From assembly GCA_947165745.1 (NCBI GenBank), contig CAMVBO010000034.1:1-9564 (forward strand): DNA of 9,564 nucleotides, in the 5' to 3' direction. Of this stretch, positions 1 through 7,400 are shown one piece after another (the stretch's first letter is position 1; every line of letters starts with the position of its first letter). The position numbers and the translations under genes are program-made. The notes under the pieces were generated by a model. It saw only the letters and a list, made by a program, of their open reading frames with translations. It was not told the origin of the DNA and searched no databases. The DNA is from an uncultured Clostridia bacterium. Its GTDB lineage: Bacteria > Bacillota_A > Clostridia > Christensenellales > Aristaeellaceae.

Positions 1-1562
1 TCTGGCAGGCAGACAAGAACTGGGGCTATATAGAATATAAGAGTGGGGACGATGTCCTGAAGCAGTACTCCGTGTATGCGGAGGACCTGAAGAAGATCAT
101 CGGGCAGGGCGTCTCCGCCGCGGTCTACACCCAGACGACCGATGTCGAGGGCGAGGTGAACGGCCTGTACATCGACGAGAGCGAAAAGGACACGCTGTAC
201 ACCGGCGATTTGACCGTGTCCGTCGGGGATAACGGCGGGCTGCGGGCGGTGCTGAAGCTGCCCGTGGAGGATTATCTCTACGGCGTGGTGGCCTATGAGA
301 TGAGCGATTCCTTTCCCATCGAGTCCCTGAAGGCCCAGGCTGTGGCGGCCCGCACCTACGCCATGCAGCGCAAGTGGCAGTCCGCCGGGCGGGATTACGA
401 TCTGGTGGACACCACCGCCGACCAGGTTTTCAAGGGCTTCGACGGGGAGTATCAGAATGTGATCGCGGCCGTGGACGCCACCCAGGGTGTGGTGGGGCTG
501 TACAACGGCGGCTTTGCCGTGTGCTACTACACCGCCAGCAACGGCGGCCAGACCGCCCTGGCCAGCCAGCTTTGGGGCGTGGCGGACAGCGACGGGTATC
601 TGGCCATGGTGGACGACCCTTACGATTTGGAAAACCCGCGCAGCCTGCAAAACGAGATTACCATCACATCCGACTGCGAGGGCAGCGCGGCGCTTCGGGA
701 GATGCTGGAGGCGGCGCTGGGCAAGGCCCTGGCGAAGGAGGGCTTCGGCGAAGGGGAGTGGAAGCTGGATTCCATCGCCTCCGTGGAGCCGACGGACCCC
801 CGCTTCGAGGGCAGCCGGATGTATGAAAAGCTGCGGCCCGTGGCGACGCCCGCGCCCAGCGGTACCCCGGAGGCGACCGCCGGGTCGTCCGTCAATCCCG
901 CGGAGGGCGAAACCGCGCCGACTCCGTCGGCCCAGCCGACGACCGAGGCCACGGAGGTTCCCCGGGCATGGGCGCTTTCCGATGAGATTTACACCGTGAA
1001 GCTGAGCGTGTTCGATCAGATCAAGCGCGGGCTGTCCCTGGGGCTGAACGGCACCGACTGCGAGCTGGTGAGCGTGGAGACGGAGCTGGACGGGGCAGGA
1101 GCGCCGGCGAAGTTCACCATCATCGCGCGCCGCTTCGGCCACGGCGTGGGCATGAGCCAGCGGGGCGCCCAATGGATGGCGGGGCATTACGGTATGAACT
1201 GGCAGGAGATCCTGAACTTCTACTATCCGGGGCTGTCCTTCGAGCGGATGACCTGGCCGGGGGACGGGCTGACCGATCTGGAGGCGCTGCCGGCGGGCGT
1301 TGGGGCCGCGCGACCCAAGCCCACCCCCGCGCCGACCCCTGCGCCGCTGCCGGCGCTGGAGGAGGGCGAACATTATGCCGTGGTGACGGCCACGATGCTG
1401 AATCTGCGCGAACGGCCCACCACCGCGTCGATGGCCATCGCCCAGCTGGCCCAGGGCCGGCGGGTGATCGTGTCCGGCGAGGCCGACGAAAACGGCTGGG
1501 TCGCCGTGCATACGGCGGAGCTGGAGGGGTTTGTGAAGGAAGAGTATCTGGAGAGGGATTAG
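1..1562 (+). CDS. SpoIID/LytB-domain cell-wall protein with C-terminal SH3-like domain (5' end missing)
   Basis: The frame is open from base 3 with no stop before the window edge, so the gene is truncated by the window and the GTG at 72 is not a real start. A SpoIID/LytB domain begins around 250 with LPVEDYLYGVVAYEM; the Glu codon at 297-299 matches the conserved SpoIID glutamate needed for glycan cleavage. AQAVAARTYA (about 333-362) and CYYTASNGGQT (about 522-554) follow. The usual His-Ser of that last motif is Tyr-Thr here, so the zinc-site type seen in sporulation SpoIID may be absent. FGHGVGMSQRGAQWMA (about 1134-1181) closes the domain. A Pro/Thr/Ala/Glu-rich stretch (about 840-968) interrupts the domain, and a second Pro-rich linker (about 1302-1361) leads to a bacterial SH3-like domain (about 1368-1559, LNLRERPTT). 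SpoIID proteins are peptidoglycan lytic transglycosylases that act on denuded glycan; LytB-type relatives are amidase enhancers. The role here is inferred as extracellular cell-wall processing. The signal peptide, if any, lies upstream. The family is confident; the exact activity is not. Confidence 0.9.
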   Translation, partial: WQADKNWGYIEYKSGDDVLKQYSVYAEDLKKIIGQGVSAAVYTQTTDVEGEVNGLYIDESEKDTLYTGDLTVSVGDNGGLRAVLKLPVEDYLYGVVAYEMSDSFPIESLKAQAVAARTYAMQRKWQSAGRDYDLVDTTADQVFKGFDGEYQNVIAAVDATQGVVGLYNGGFAVCYYTASNGGQTALASQLWGVADSDGYLAMVDDPYDLENPRSLQNEITITSDCEGSAALREMLEAALGKALAKEGFGEGEWKLDSIASVEPTDPRFEGSRMYEKLRPVATPAPSGTPEATAGSSVNPAEGETAPTPSAQPTTEATEVPRAWALSDEIYTVKLSVFDQIKRGLSLGLNGTDCELVSVETELDGAGAPAKFTIIARRFGHGVGMSQRGAQWMAGHYGMNWQEILNFYYPGLSFERMTWPGDGLTDLEALPAGVGAARPKPTPAPTPAPLPALEEGEHYAVVTATMLNLRERPTTASMAIAQLAQGRRVIVSGEADENGWVAVHTAELEGFVKEEYLERD

Positions 1563-1584
1563 GGAGTATGGAGCAGGAATGGCT

Positions 1585-1663
1585 GCTGCGGCGAGGGATA
1601 TGCGAGCTTCCCCACCGCAGCGGGAAGTAGTCCGAAGTGCCGACAGGGCGCCTCCCTGCGGCA
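1585..1663 (+). other. Intergenic GC-rich hairpins
   Basis: The 139-base spacer between the SpoIID-like and caspase-like genes contains several complementary segments. The strongest pairs TGCCG (1638-1642) with CGGCA (1659-1663) and CAGGG (1644-1648) with CCCTG (1654-1658), giving 10 base pairs with a bulged A and a 5-base loop. Upstream, CTTCCC (1607-1612) pairs with GGGAAG (1622-1627). GCTGCGG (1585-1591) can instead pair with CCGCAGC (1615-1621), which is the loop of that hairpin, so these two folds compete. No T-tract follows any stem, so none is a standard intrinsic terminator. They could be processing or attenuation structures in a joint transcript, or a dispersed intergenic repeat. Function is unknown. 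Confidence 0.45.
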
Positions 1664-1690
1664 GCACCTGACTGCCTGCTCCCTTAATAA

Positions 1691-1696
1691 GAGGAA
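1691..1696 (+). promoter_or_regulatory. Ribosome binding site of the caspase-like gene
   Basis: GAGGAA lies 5 bases before the ATG at 1702 and supports that start. The encoded protein then begins directly with a signal peptide. No convincing promoter is visible in the spacer, so transcription from the upstream gene is possible. Confidence 0.7.
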
Positions 1697-1701
1697 GCAC
1701 C

Positions 1702-3762
1702 ATGAAGAACCGGCTTCTGCGCCTCTTGGCGCTGGTGATGCTGGCGGCGGCGATCCTGCCGGCGCTGGCCGCCGGCGCGGGCGCGGGGGCCGGTTTTATT
1801 GAAAACGGGAGCGACGGAGAGCTGGCCTTCATCCAGGACGCGCCGCTGGCGGCGGGGGAGATGGCGGAGGCGACGCTGTCCGGCGAGCCGGCGGGCTTCG
1901 CCTTCACCGCGCCCACGGGCAGCGTGTACGACGTGTGGCTGTTCCCGGCGGGAGACGAGCCCGCCGAGGTTCACGCCCAGCTTTGGCAGGGGGATGAACT
2001 GGCGGCGGAGGGCGACGGGGCCGCGATGCCCGCGCTGAGCCTGCGTTTGACGGCGGGCGCGGCCTATGCCCTGCGGCTGACGGGCCGCGGCCGGGTGCGG
2101 CTGGAGATCGCCCGCCACGCGCTGGGCCGCTGCTTTGGCGACCCCATGCCTCTGGACGCGGACGGGGACGTATACAGCAAGGTGTTCGCCCGGCCGGGGG
2201 ACGCCCACTGGTACGCCATCGAGCCGGGCGCCAGCGGCGCGCTGGCGCTGGCGGCGGCGCCCGGGGAAGCGGATATGGCGCTGGATATGCGGCTGTTCGA
2301 CGGGGACGGGCGGCTGCTGGGCGGGGCTTCGAGGACGCCCGGCGGCGCGGCGCTGACCCGGCTGGAGGCCGAGTCAGGGGAGAAATACCGCCTGCGGGTG
2401 ACCTCTGGCAGCGGAGCCACGGGCCTCTACACCCTGCGGGTGCAGCGCCTGGCCGGGGAAGCTCCGGCGACGCTGTCCCTGTCCCGGAATCGGGCGCTGC
2501 TGGAGGGACGGTCGACCCTGAAGCTGGCGGCGGGCATGCAGCCGGCGGGCACGGCGGACTATATCCACTGGGAGAGCGGCGATCCATCCGTGGCCTCTGT
2601 GAGCGCCGAGGGCCTGGTGACGGGCCGGGGCGAGGGCGAGACGGAGGTCACCGCCTATGCCTGCGGCGGCGCGCTGGCCAGCTGCCGGGTGGCGGTGCGC
2701 TATGTGCCGGTGGACGCAGTGCGCCTGTTGTCCCGGCAGATGATCCTCTGCGTGGGCGATGACGCGGCCATCGAGTGCGACGTGCTGCCCGGGAACGCCT
2801 CCGATCCCCGGCTGACCTATGTGGCGGAGCCGGAGGGCGTGGTGGAGATCGACCGGCGAGGCGTATTGAAGGGCTTGAGCGAGGGCACGTGCAGTGTGAC
2901 GGTGCGCTCGATGGACGGCGGCTGGATGGACACGCTGAACGTGACCGTCGGCCCGGCGCCCAAGCGCTGGCGGGCGCTGCTGGTGGGGGAGCAGAATTAC
3001 GCCTCCACGGTGGCGTCGGTGCGGACAGGGTCCATCAACTCGGTGTCCGGGCTGCGCAGCATGCTGGCCAACCTGTCCTTCGAGGGGGCGCGGTTCCAGA
3101 CCACCACGCTGCTGGACGCCTCCCGCGACGGGGTGCTGGCGGGCATTCGGGACACCTTCGCCGGGGCGTCGGCGGGGGATGTGGCGCTGTTCTACATCAC
3201 CTGTCACGGCTATTACGAGGCCGGCATGACCTGTTTTCGGATGTACGACGGCTCGGTGATGACGGCGGCGGAGCTGGCCGGGGCGCTGGGGGACGTGCCG
3301 GGGGAGATATTCCTGGTGATCGACTGCTGCGGCAGCGGCGGGGCGATCGGCCGCGCCAGCGGCACCGATGATCTGTTGAAGGGCATCGACGGGGTGTTCG
3401 GCGGAACCGTGGGCCCGGCGGCGGTGAGCGGCAGCCGGTTCCGGGTGCTGGCCAGCGCGGCGCTGGAGCAGGACAGCCACCGCATCAGCTTTGCCGCGGG
3501 GGGCGGGGAGTCCGGCATGGCGACGGTGTTCGCCCGGGCGCTGTGCGAGGCCGGCGGCTGGGATCTGCAGCGTTCGGCGAGGAGCGCCATGCGCGCCGAT
3601 TTGGATTACGACGGGCTGGTGACGCTGGGGGAGCTGCACGAATACGTGTCGCGGCGCGTGATGTGGTATTTGAGCCTGGCGGGCGAGGCGGGCCGGTACG
3701 CCCAGAGCGTGCAGGTCTGGCCGGAGGGCCTGGCGGACGTGGTGTTCGCGAGGACGAGGTGA
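1702..3762 (+). CDS. Exported caspase-like (C14-type) cysteine peptidase with Big2-like domains and EF-hand loop
   Basis: The 686-residue product starts with a Sec-type signal peptide: KNRLLR, then a hydrophobic Leu/Ala core to about residue 24. No LPXTG motif or C-terminal anchor is visible. Residues about 35-140 and 145-248 look like two beta-rich modules resembling bacterial pre-peptidase C-terminal (PPC) domains. Residues about 255-333 and 335-416 are Big2-like Ig folds (WESGDPSVASVSAEGLVTG is typical). A caspase-fold peptidase runs from about 423 (ALLVGEQNY) to 660. The likely catalytic His is H502 in YITCHGYYE and the likely Cys is C543 in VIDCCGSGG, matching the caspase pattern of a His-Gly after a beta strand and Asp-x-Cys-x-Ser-Gly. 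Residues 633-644 (DLDYDGLVTLGE) form a canonical EF-hand loop with Asp at positions 1, 3 and 5, Gly at 6 and Glu at 12, suggesting calcium control. The family cleaves after specific side chains, often Arg/Lys in bacterial members; substrates here are unknown. Clostripain/gingipain-type peptidases are the main alternative, but the DxCxSG motif favours C14. Confidence 0.85.
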   Translation: MKNRLLRLLALVMLAAAILPALAAGAGAGAGFIENGSDGELAFIQDAPLAAGEMAEATLSGEPAGFAFTAPTGSVYDVWLFPAGDEPAEVHAQLWQGDELAAEGDGAAMPALSLRLTAGAAYALRLTGRGRVRLEIARHALGRCFGDPMPLDADGDVYSKVFARPGDAHWYAIEPGASGALALAAAPGEADMALDMRLFDGDGRLLGGASRTPGGAALTRLEAESGEKYRLRVTSGSGATGLYTLRVQRLAGEAPATLSLSRNRALLEGRSTLKLAAGMQPAGTADYIHWESGDPSVASVSAEGLVTGRGEGETEVTAYACGGALASCRVAVRYVPVDAVRLLSRQMILCVGDDAAIECDVLPGNASDPRLTYVAEPEGVVEIDRRGVLKGLSEGTCSVTVRSMDGGWMDTLNVTVGPAPKRWRALLVGEQNYASTVASVRTGSINSVSGLRSMLANLSFEGARFQTTTLLDASRDGVLAGIRDTFAGASAGDVALFYITCHGYYEAGMTCFRMYDGSVMTAAELAGALGDVPGEIFLVIDCCGSGGAIGRASGTDDLLKGIDGVFGGTVGPAAVSGSRFRVLASAALEQDSHRISFAAGGGESGMATVFARALCEAGGWDLQRSARSAMRADLDYDGLVTLGELHEYVSRRVMWYLSLAGEAGRYAQSVQVWPEGLADVVFARTR

Positions 3763-3768
3763 GGGATT

Positions 3769-3800
3769 AGGCAATAGGCAATAGGAATAGAAATAGAAAC
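3769..3800 (+). repeat. Short degenerate tandem repeats (AGGCAAT / AGAAAT type)
   Basis: Right after the stop of the caspase-like gene the sequence reads as consecutive units AGGCAAT, AGGCAAT, AGGAAT, AGAAAT, AGAAAC. The first two are identical and the rest drift. The GG pairs at 3764-3785 are spaced by 4-5 bases, so a weak two-layer G-quadruplex is conceivable in the RNA or the + strand. It fills most of the 64-base spacer before the HD-domain gene. No promoter is evident in it. Function is unknown and it may simply be a small minisatellite. Confidence 0.6.
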
Positions 3801-3811
3801 AACGGATGATG

Positions 3812-3818
3812 AAGGGAG
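3812..3818 (+). promoter_or_regulatory. Ribosome binding site deciding the HD-gene start
   Basis: AAGGGAG sits 8 bases before the ATG at 3827. The two in-frame ATGs further upstream (3806 and 3809) have only AT-rich sequence before them, and starting there would bury this site inside the gene. The start at 3827 is therefore preferred. Confidence 0.75.
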
Positions 3819-3826
3819 ATACGGAT

Positions 3827-4375
3827 ATGAACCGGGACGAGGCGCTGGAACTGTTGAAGGAGTACAACAGGGAGCCCTTCCACATCGAGCACGGTGTGAC
3901 CGTGGGCCATGTGATGCGCTGGTATGCCGAAAAGCTGGGCTACGGCGACGAGGCGGACTTCTGGGAGACGGTGGGCATACTGCACGACCTGGACTTTGAG
4001 CAATGGCCCGAGGAGCATTGCCACCGGGAGCAGCAGCTGATGGCGGAGCGGGGGCTGGCCCCCAGGCTGATCCGCGCCGCGGCCAGTCATGGCTGGGGCG
4101 TCAGCTTTGACGACCTTCCCAGGCCCGAGCATGAGATGGAAAAGGTGCTGTTCGCCGCTGACGAGCTGACCGGCATCATCGGCGCGGCGGCCCTGATGCG
4201 GCCCTCAAAGAGCTGCGCGGACATGGAGCTGAAGAGCCTGAAGAAGTACAAGGACAAGCGGTTCGCCGCCGGGTGCAGCCGGGACGTGATCGCCCGGGGC
4301 GCGGAGCTGCTGGGCTGGGAGCTGGACAGGCTGCTGCAGGACACCCTGGATGCTATGAAGGCATACGCGGAATAA
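3827..4375 (+). CDS. HD-superfamily hydrolase, small cytosolic form
   Basis: The 182-residue product has no signal peptide or membrane segment. Metal-binding residues of the HD fold are visible in order: H22 or H28 in IEHGVTVGHVMRWYA, the H53-D54 pair in ILHDLDFEQWPEEH, H64, H88 in ASHGWG and D112 in AADELTG. The segment AALMRPSKSCADMELKSLKK (about 121-140) and the C-terminal AAGCSRDVI match, from memory, a conserved family of stand-alone predicted HD hydrolases common in Firmicutes, whose substrate is not established. HD proteins usually cleave phosphomonoester or phosphodiester bonds in nucleotides or signalling nucleotides, with a divalent metal. The gene lies 64 bases after the caspase-like gene on the same strand and could share its transcript, but the two products should sit in different compartments. 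It ends in front of a strong hairpin. The fold is confident; the reaction is unknown. Confidence 0.88.
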   Translation: MNRDEALELLKEYNREPFHIEHGVTVGHVMRWYAEKLGYGDEADFWETVGILHDLDFEQWPEEHCHREQQLMAERGLAPRLIRAAASHGWGVSFDDLPRPEHEMEKVLFAADELTGIIGAAALMRPSKSCADMELKSLKKYKDKRFAAGCSRDVIARGAELLGWELDRLLQDTLDAMKAYAE

Positions 4376-4412
4376 AAACAGTTGGTATAATACTGTGGAA
4401 TTGCGAGAGTAA

Positions 4413-4439
4413 GGGGCTGTCTCATTCTGAGACAGCCCC
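4413..4439. terminator. Probable bidirectional terminator between convergent genes
   Basis: GGGGCTGTCTCA (4413-4424) and TGAGACAGCCCC (4428-4439) form a perfect 12-bp stem with a 3-base loop. It lies 37 bases after the stop of the HD gene (+) and 6 bases after the stop of the RND gene (-). The T-tracts are short: ATTT on the + side and TTA on the - side. Termination therefore rests mainly on stem strength. The position between two convergent stop codons makes a shared terminator the natural reading. Confidence 0.8.
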
Positions 4440-4445
4440 ATTTGG

Positions 4446-7400
4446 CTATCTGCCCTTGCCCAGCCTGACCCGCATGGGCTTGGCGGGGGGCGTGTAGGTG
4501 AAATCGGGGACGATGGCCGGCGTCGCGACGTCAGTGTCCGTCGCGGGCGCCGTCGGGGCCGGGACTTCCGGCGTGGGCGCTGCTGCTTCCACGGTCGCAG
4601 GCGCTTCCACGGGCGCGGGGATGCCCTCGGGCGCTGTCGCGGGGGTCTCGGCCTCCGAGGGGGCCCCGACCTCGACGCGGTCCTCGCCGTTCAGCACGGA
4701 GTCGTCGGTCATGCCGGCGGCTTCCTTGATCATCTGGATCTCCCGGGCCTTCATGGTCTTGCCGTTCACCAGGTCGTAGAGCACGGGCACCACGAACAGC
4801 GTCATCAGCGTGGCGTAGGCCAGGCCGCCGATGGACACCAGGGCCATGGGCTGCATCATCTCCGCGCCCATGCCGCGCCCCATCGCCATGGTGGACATGC
4901 CCAGGATGGTGGTCAGCGCCGTCATCAGTATGGGCCTCAGGCGGATGCGACCCGTCTCGATGAGGGCCTCCCGCTTTTCCATGCCGCCGATGCGCAGCTG
5001 GTTCACGCAGTCGATGAACACGATGCCGTTGTTCACCACCACGCCGCTGAGTACCAGGAAGCCCAGCATGCTGACGATGGACAGGTCCATGCCGGTGATC
5101 AGCAGGCCCAGCAGGCCGCCGGTGAAGGCCAGCGGAATGGTGAACATGACGATGATGGGGGACTTGAAGGACTGGAACTGGGCCACCATGATCAAAAAGA
5201 TGAACAGCACGGCCAGCAGCACCATCGTGATCAGGTCCTTCATAATGCCCATGACGGTCTCGTTTTCGCCGGTGAGCGCGACGCTGTAGCCGGCGGGGAT
5301 GTCGTAGTCCTTCAGCTTCGCTTCAAAGGCGTCGCTGACAAGATTGGCGCTGTAGCCCTCGGCGATGCCGAACGACACCGTGACCAGGCGGCGCTGGCTG
5401 GCGCGGTTGATGGTGGACAGGCTGTTGGCGTCGCGCACCTCGGCCACGTCGCCAATGCGCACCATCTTGTCCTCCGTCTCGCCGTCCACCTCGATCTCCA
5501 GGTCCTCCACTTCTTCGGGGGTGATCTCGGCGTTGGCGGCGTCGGACAGGTAGACGCCGAGCTCCTTGCCGTCGAAGGTCACTTTGGTGATCTCTGTGCG
5601 GCCCGAAATCTTCTGGGCCACGAACTGGAACACCTGGGCGGTGGTCAGGCCCTGGTCGATGGCCTTTTCCTTGTCCACCTCGATGCGCAGCTCCGGCACG
5701 GCGTCTTCCAGACCGTCGTCCACGTCGATCACGCCATCGGTGCCGCGGGCCAGCTCGGCCACGTCCAGGGCGATGGCCTGCAGGGTGTCGATGTCGTCGC
5801 CGGTGATCTCGGCGGAGATGCCGCTGCCGGTCATCATGGAGAGGTCCATGGTGCTGGCCTGGACGGACAGGTCCGCAGCGTGCTTTTCGCCGATGGCGCT
5901 CATATCCCGGGCGATGTCGACGTTTTTGCGCCCCTGTGTTTCATCGATGATGATATAATAGCTCATGCCGCTGCCGCCCGTCAGGCCGGACAGCATGCTG
6001 CCGCCGCCCATCAGGCCCACGCTTTCAACGCCCTTCACCTGCATCATGTCGTCCATGATGGCCAGGGCCTGGTCCTTTTGCTGGGCGTCGGTCATTTCGG
6101 GGTTGAAGCTCAAATCGGCGCTCATCTGGCGGCTGCTGACTTCGGGCATGAAGGAAATGCCCATCTTCGGCACCTGCAGGGCCGAGAACGCCAGCAATCC
6201 CAGCGCCGCCAGCAGCACCAGCGGCTTGACACGCAGCGCGCCGCTGAGCAGCGCGGTGTAGCCCCGCTGGATCACGCTGAAAATGCGGTGGCTCCTGGGC
6301 TTGGAGTGGCGCATCAGGAACGAGCACATGGCGGGTACCACCGTCATGGCCACAAGCAGGCTGGCCAGCAGCGAAAACGCGATGGTCAGGCCCATGTCCG
6401 AGAACAGGTCGCGGGCCATGCCGTGGGTGAACACGATGGGCAGGAACACGCAGATGGTGGTGAGCGTGGAGGCCATCAGCGCGCCGGCGACCGACTTCAC
6501 GCCCTCCACGCAGGCGCGCAGCAGGGGAACCCCCTCCTCGTCGTGGAGGCGGTAGATGTTTTCGATGGCCACGATGGAGTTATCCACCAGCATGCCGATG
6601 CCCAACCCCAGGCCGGACAGCGACAACACGTTCAGCGTGATGCCGGTGAAGTACATGCACACGAACGCGATGACCACGCTGATGGGGATGGAGAAGGCCA
6701 CGGTGAGCGTGGGCCGAAGGTCCATCAAAAACAGCAGCAGGATCAGTATCGCCAGGCCGCCGCCGGAGACCAGGTTGTTCAGTACGGAATCGACGATGAT
6801 GTTGATGTATTCGCCCTGGTTCATCAGGTCGACGATGTGCAGGTTCGGGTTCGCGGCCATCAGCTCGTCGGCGCGCTTCAGCACGGACTCGGCCACGCCG
6901 GCGGTGGAATAGGTGGACTGCTTGTTCAGCGACAGCAGGATGCCGTCGGAGCCGTTCAGCTTGGTGAACACCTCGTCGTGGTTGTCGGCCAACTCCACCC
7001 GGGCCACGTCCAGCAGGCGCACCTCGTCGATGGAATCCAGCCCCAGTTCAAACAGCTTCATCCGGCGCAGGCTGTCCAGGGATTTGAACTTGTCGCCCAC
7101 GCGCACCAGCACCTGCTCGTTTTCCGCGTCATAGACGTAGCCGGCGGGCATGGAGAAGTTCTGCGCGCCGATGAGCCCGGCCACCATCTGCACGGTGATG
7201 ACGCCGTCCAGGCCGGCGTTTTCCAGGGCCTCGTCCCGCTTGTCGTTGAATTCCTTGCGGGCCTTGGCCAGCTCCGCCTCGCCCTCGGCGATCTTGGAGG
7301 CGGCCTGGGCAAAGCCGCTTGCAGCCTGCCTGCGGGCGTCCTGCAGCTTGTCCTTGGCGTCGGACAGCTTGGTGTCCTCGTCGATGCCCTCGATGTAGCC

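Noticed and set aside
72..74. GTG as the start of the SpoIID-like gene
   Set aside because: The same frame is open upstream to base 3 with protein-like sequence (NWGYIEYKSGDD), and there is no ribosome binding site before 72. The gene simply begins outside the window.
1553..1563. The 11-base string GAGGGATTAGG at the end of the SpoIID-like gene and again at 3761-3771
   Set aside because: Several pairs of shared 11-mers are expected by chance in a window of this size, more so with GC bias. The flanking sequences do not match beyond it.
1568..1630. A 20-codon frame in the spacer after the SpoIID-like gene
   Set aside because: The only purine-rich site (AGGGAG) ends one base before the ATG, too close to serve, and the codons overlap the predicted hairpins. 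No support for translation.
3806..3808. Upstream ATG as the start of the HD-domain gene
   Set aside because: There is no Shine-Dalgarno site before it, whereas AAGGGAG is well placed for the ATG at 3827.
2374..3885. A 503-residue open frame on the - strand opposite the caspase-like gene
   Set aside because: The translation is Arg/His/Gln/Pro-rich without motifs, and the + strand frame carries clear signal peptide, Big2 and caspase motifs. It is an antisense shadow.
4386..4391. A perfect TATAAT after the HD gene
   Set aside because: There is no -35 element at a suitable distance, and any + strand transcript would run at once into the terminator hairpin and then antisense to the permease. Most likely chance in an AT-rich gap.
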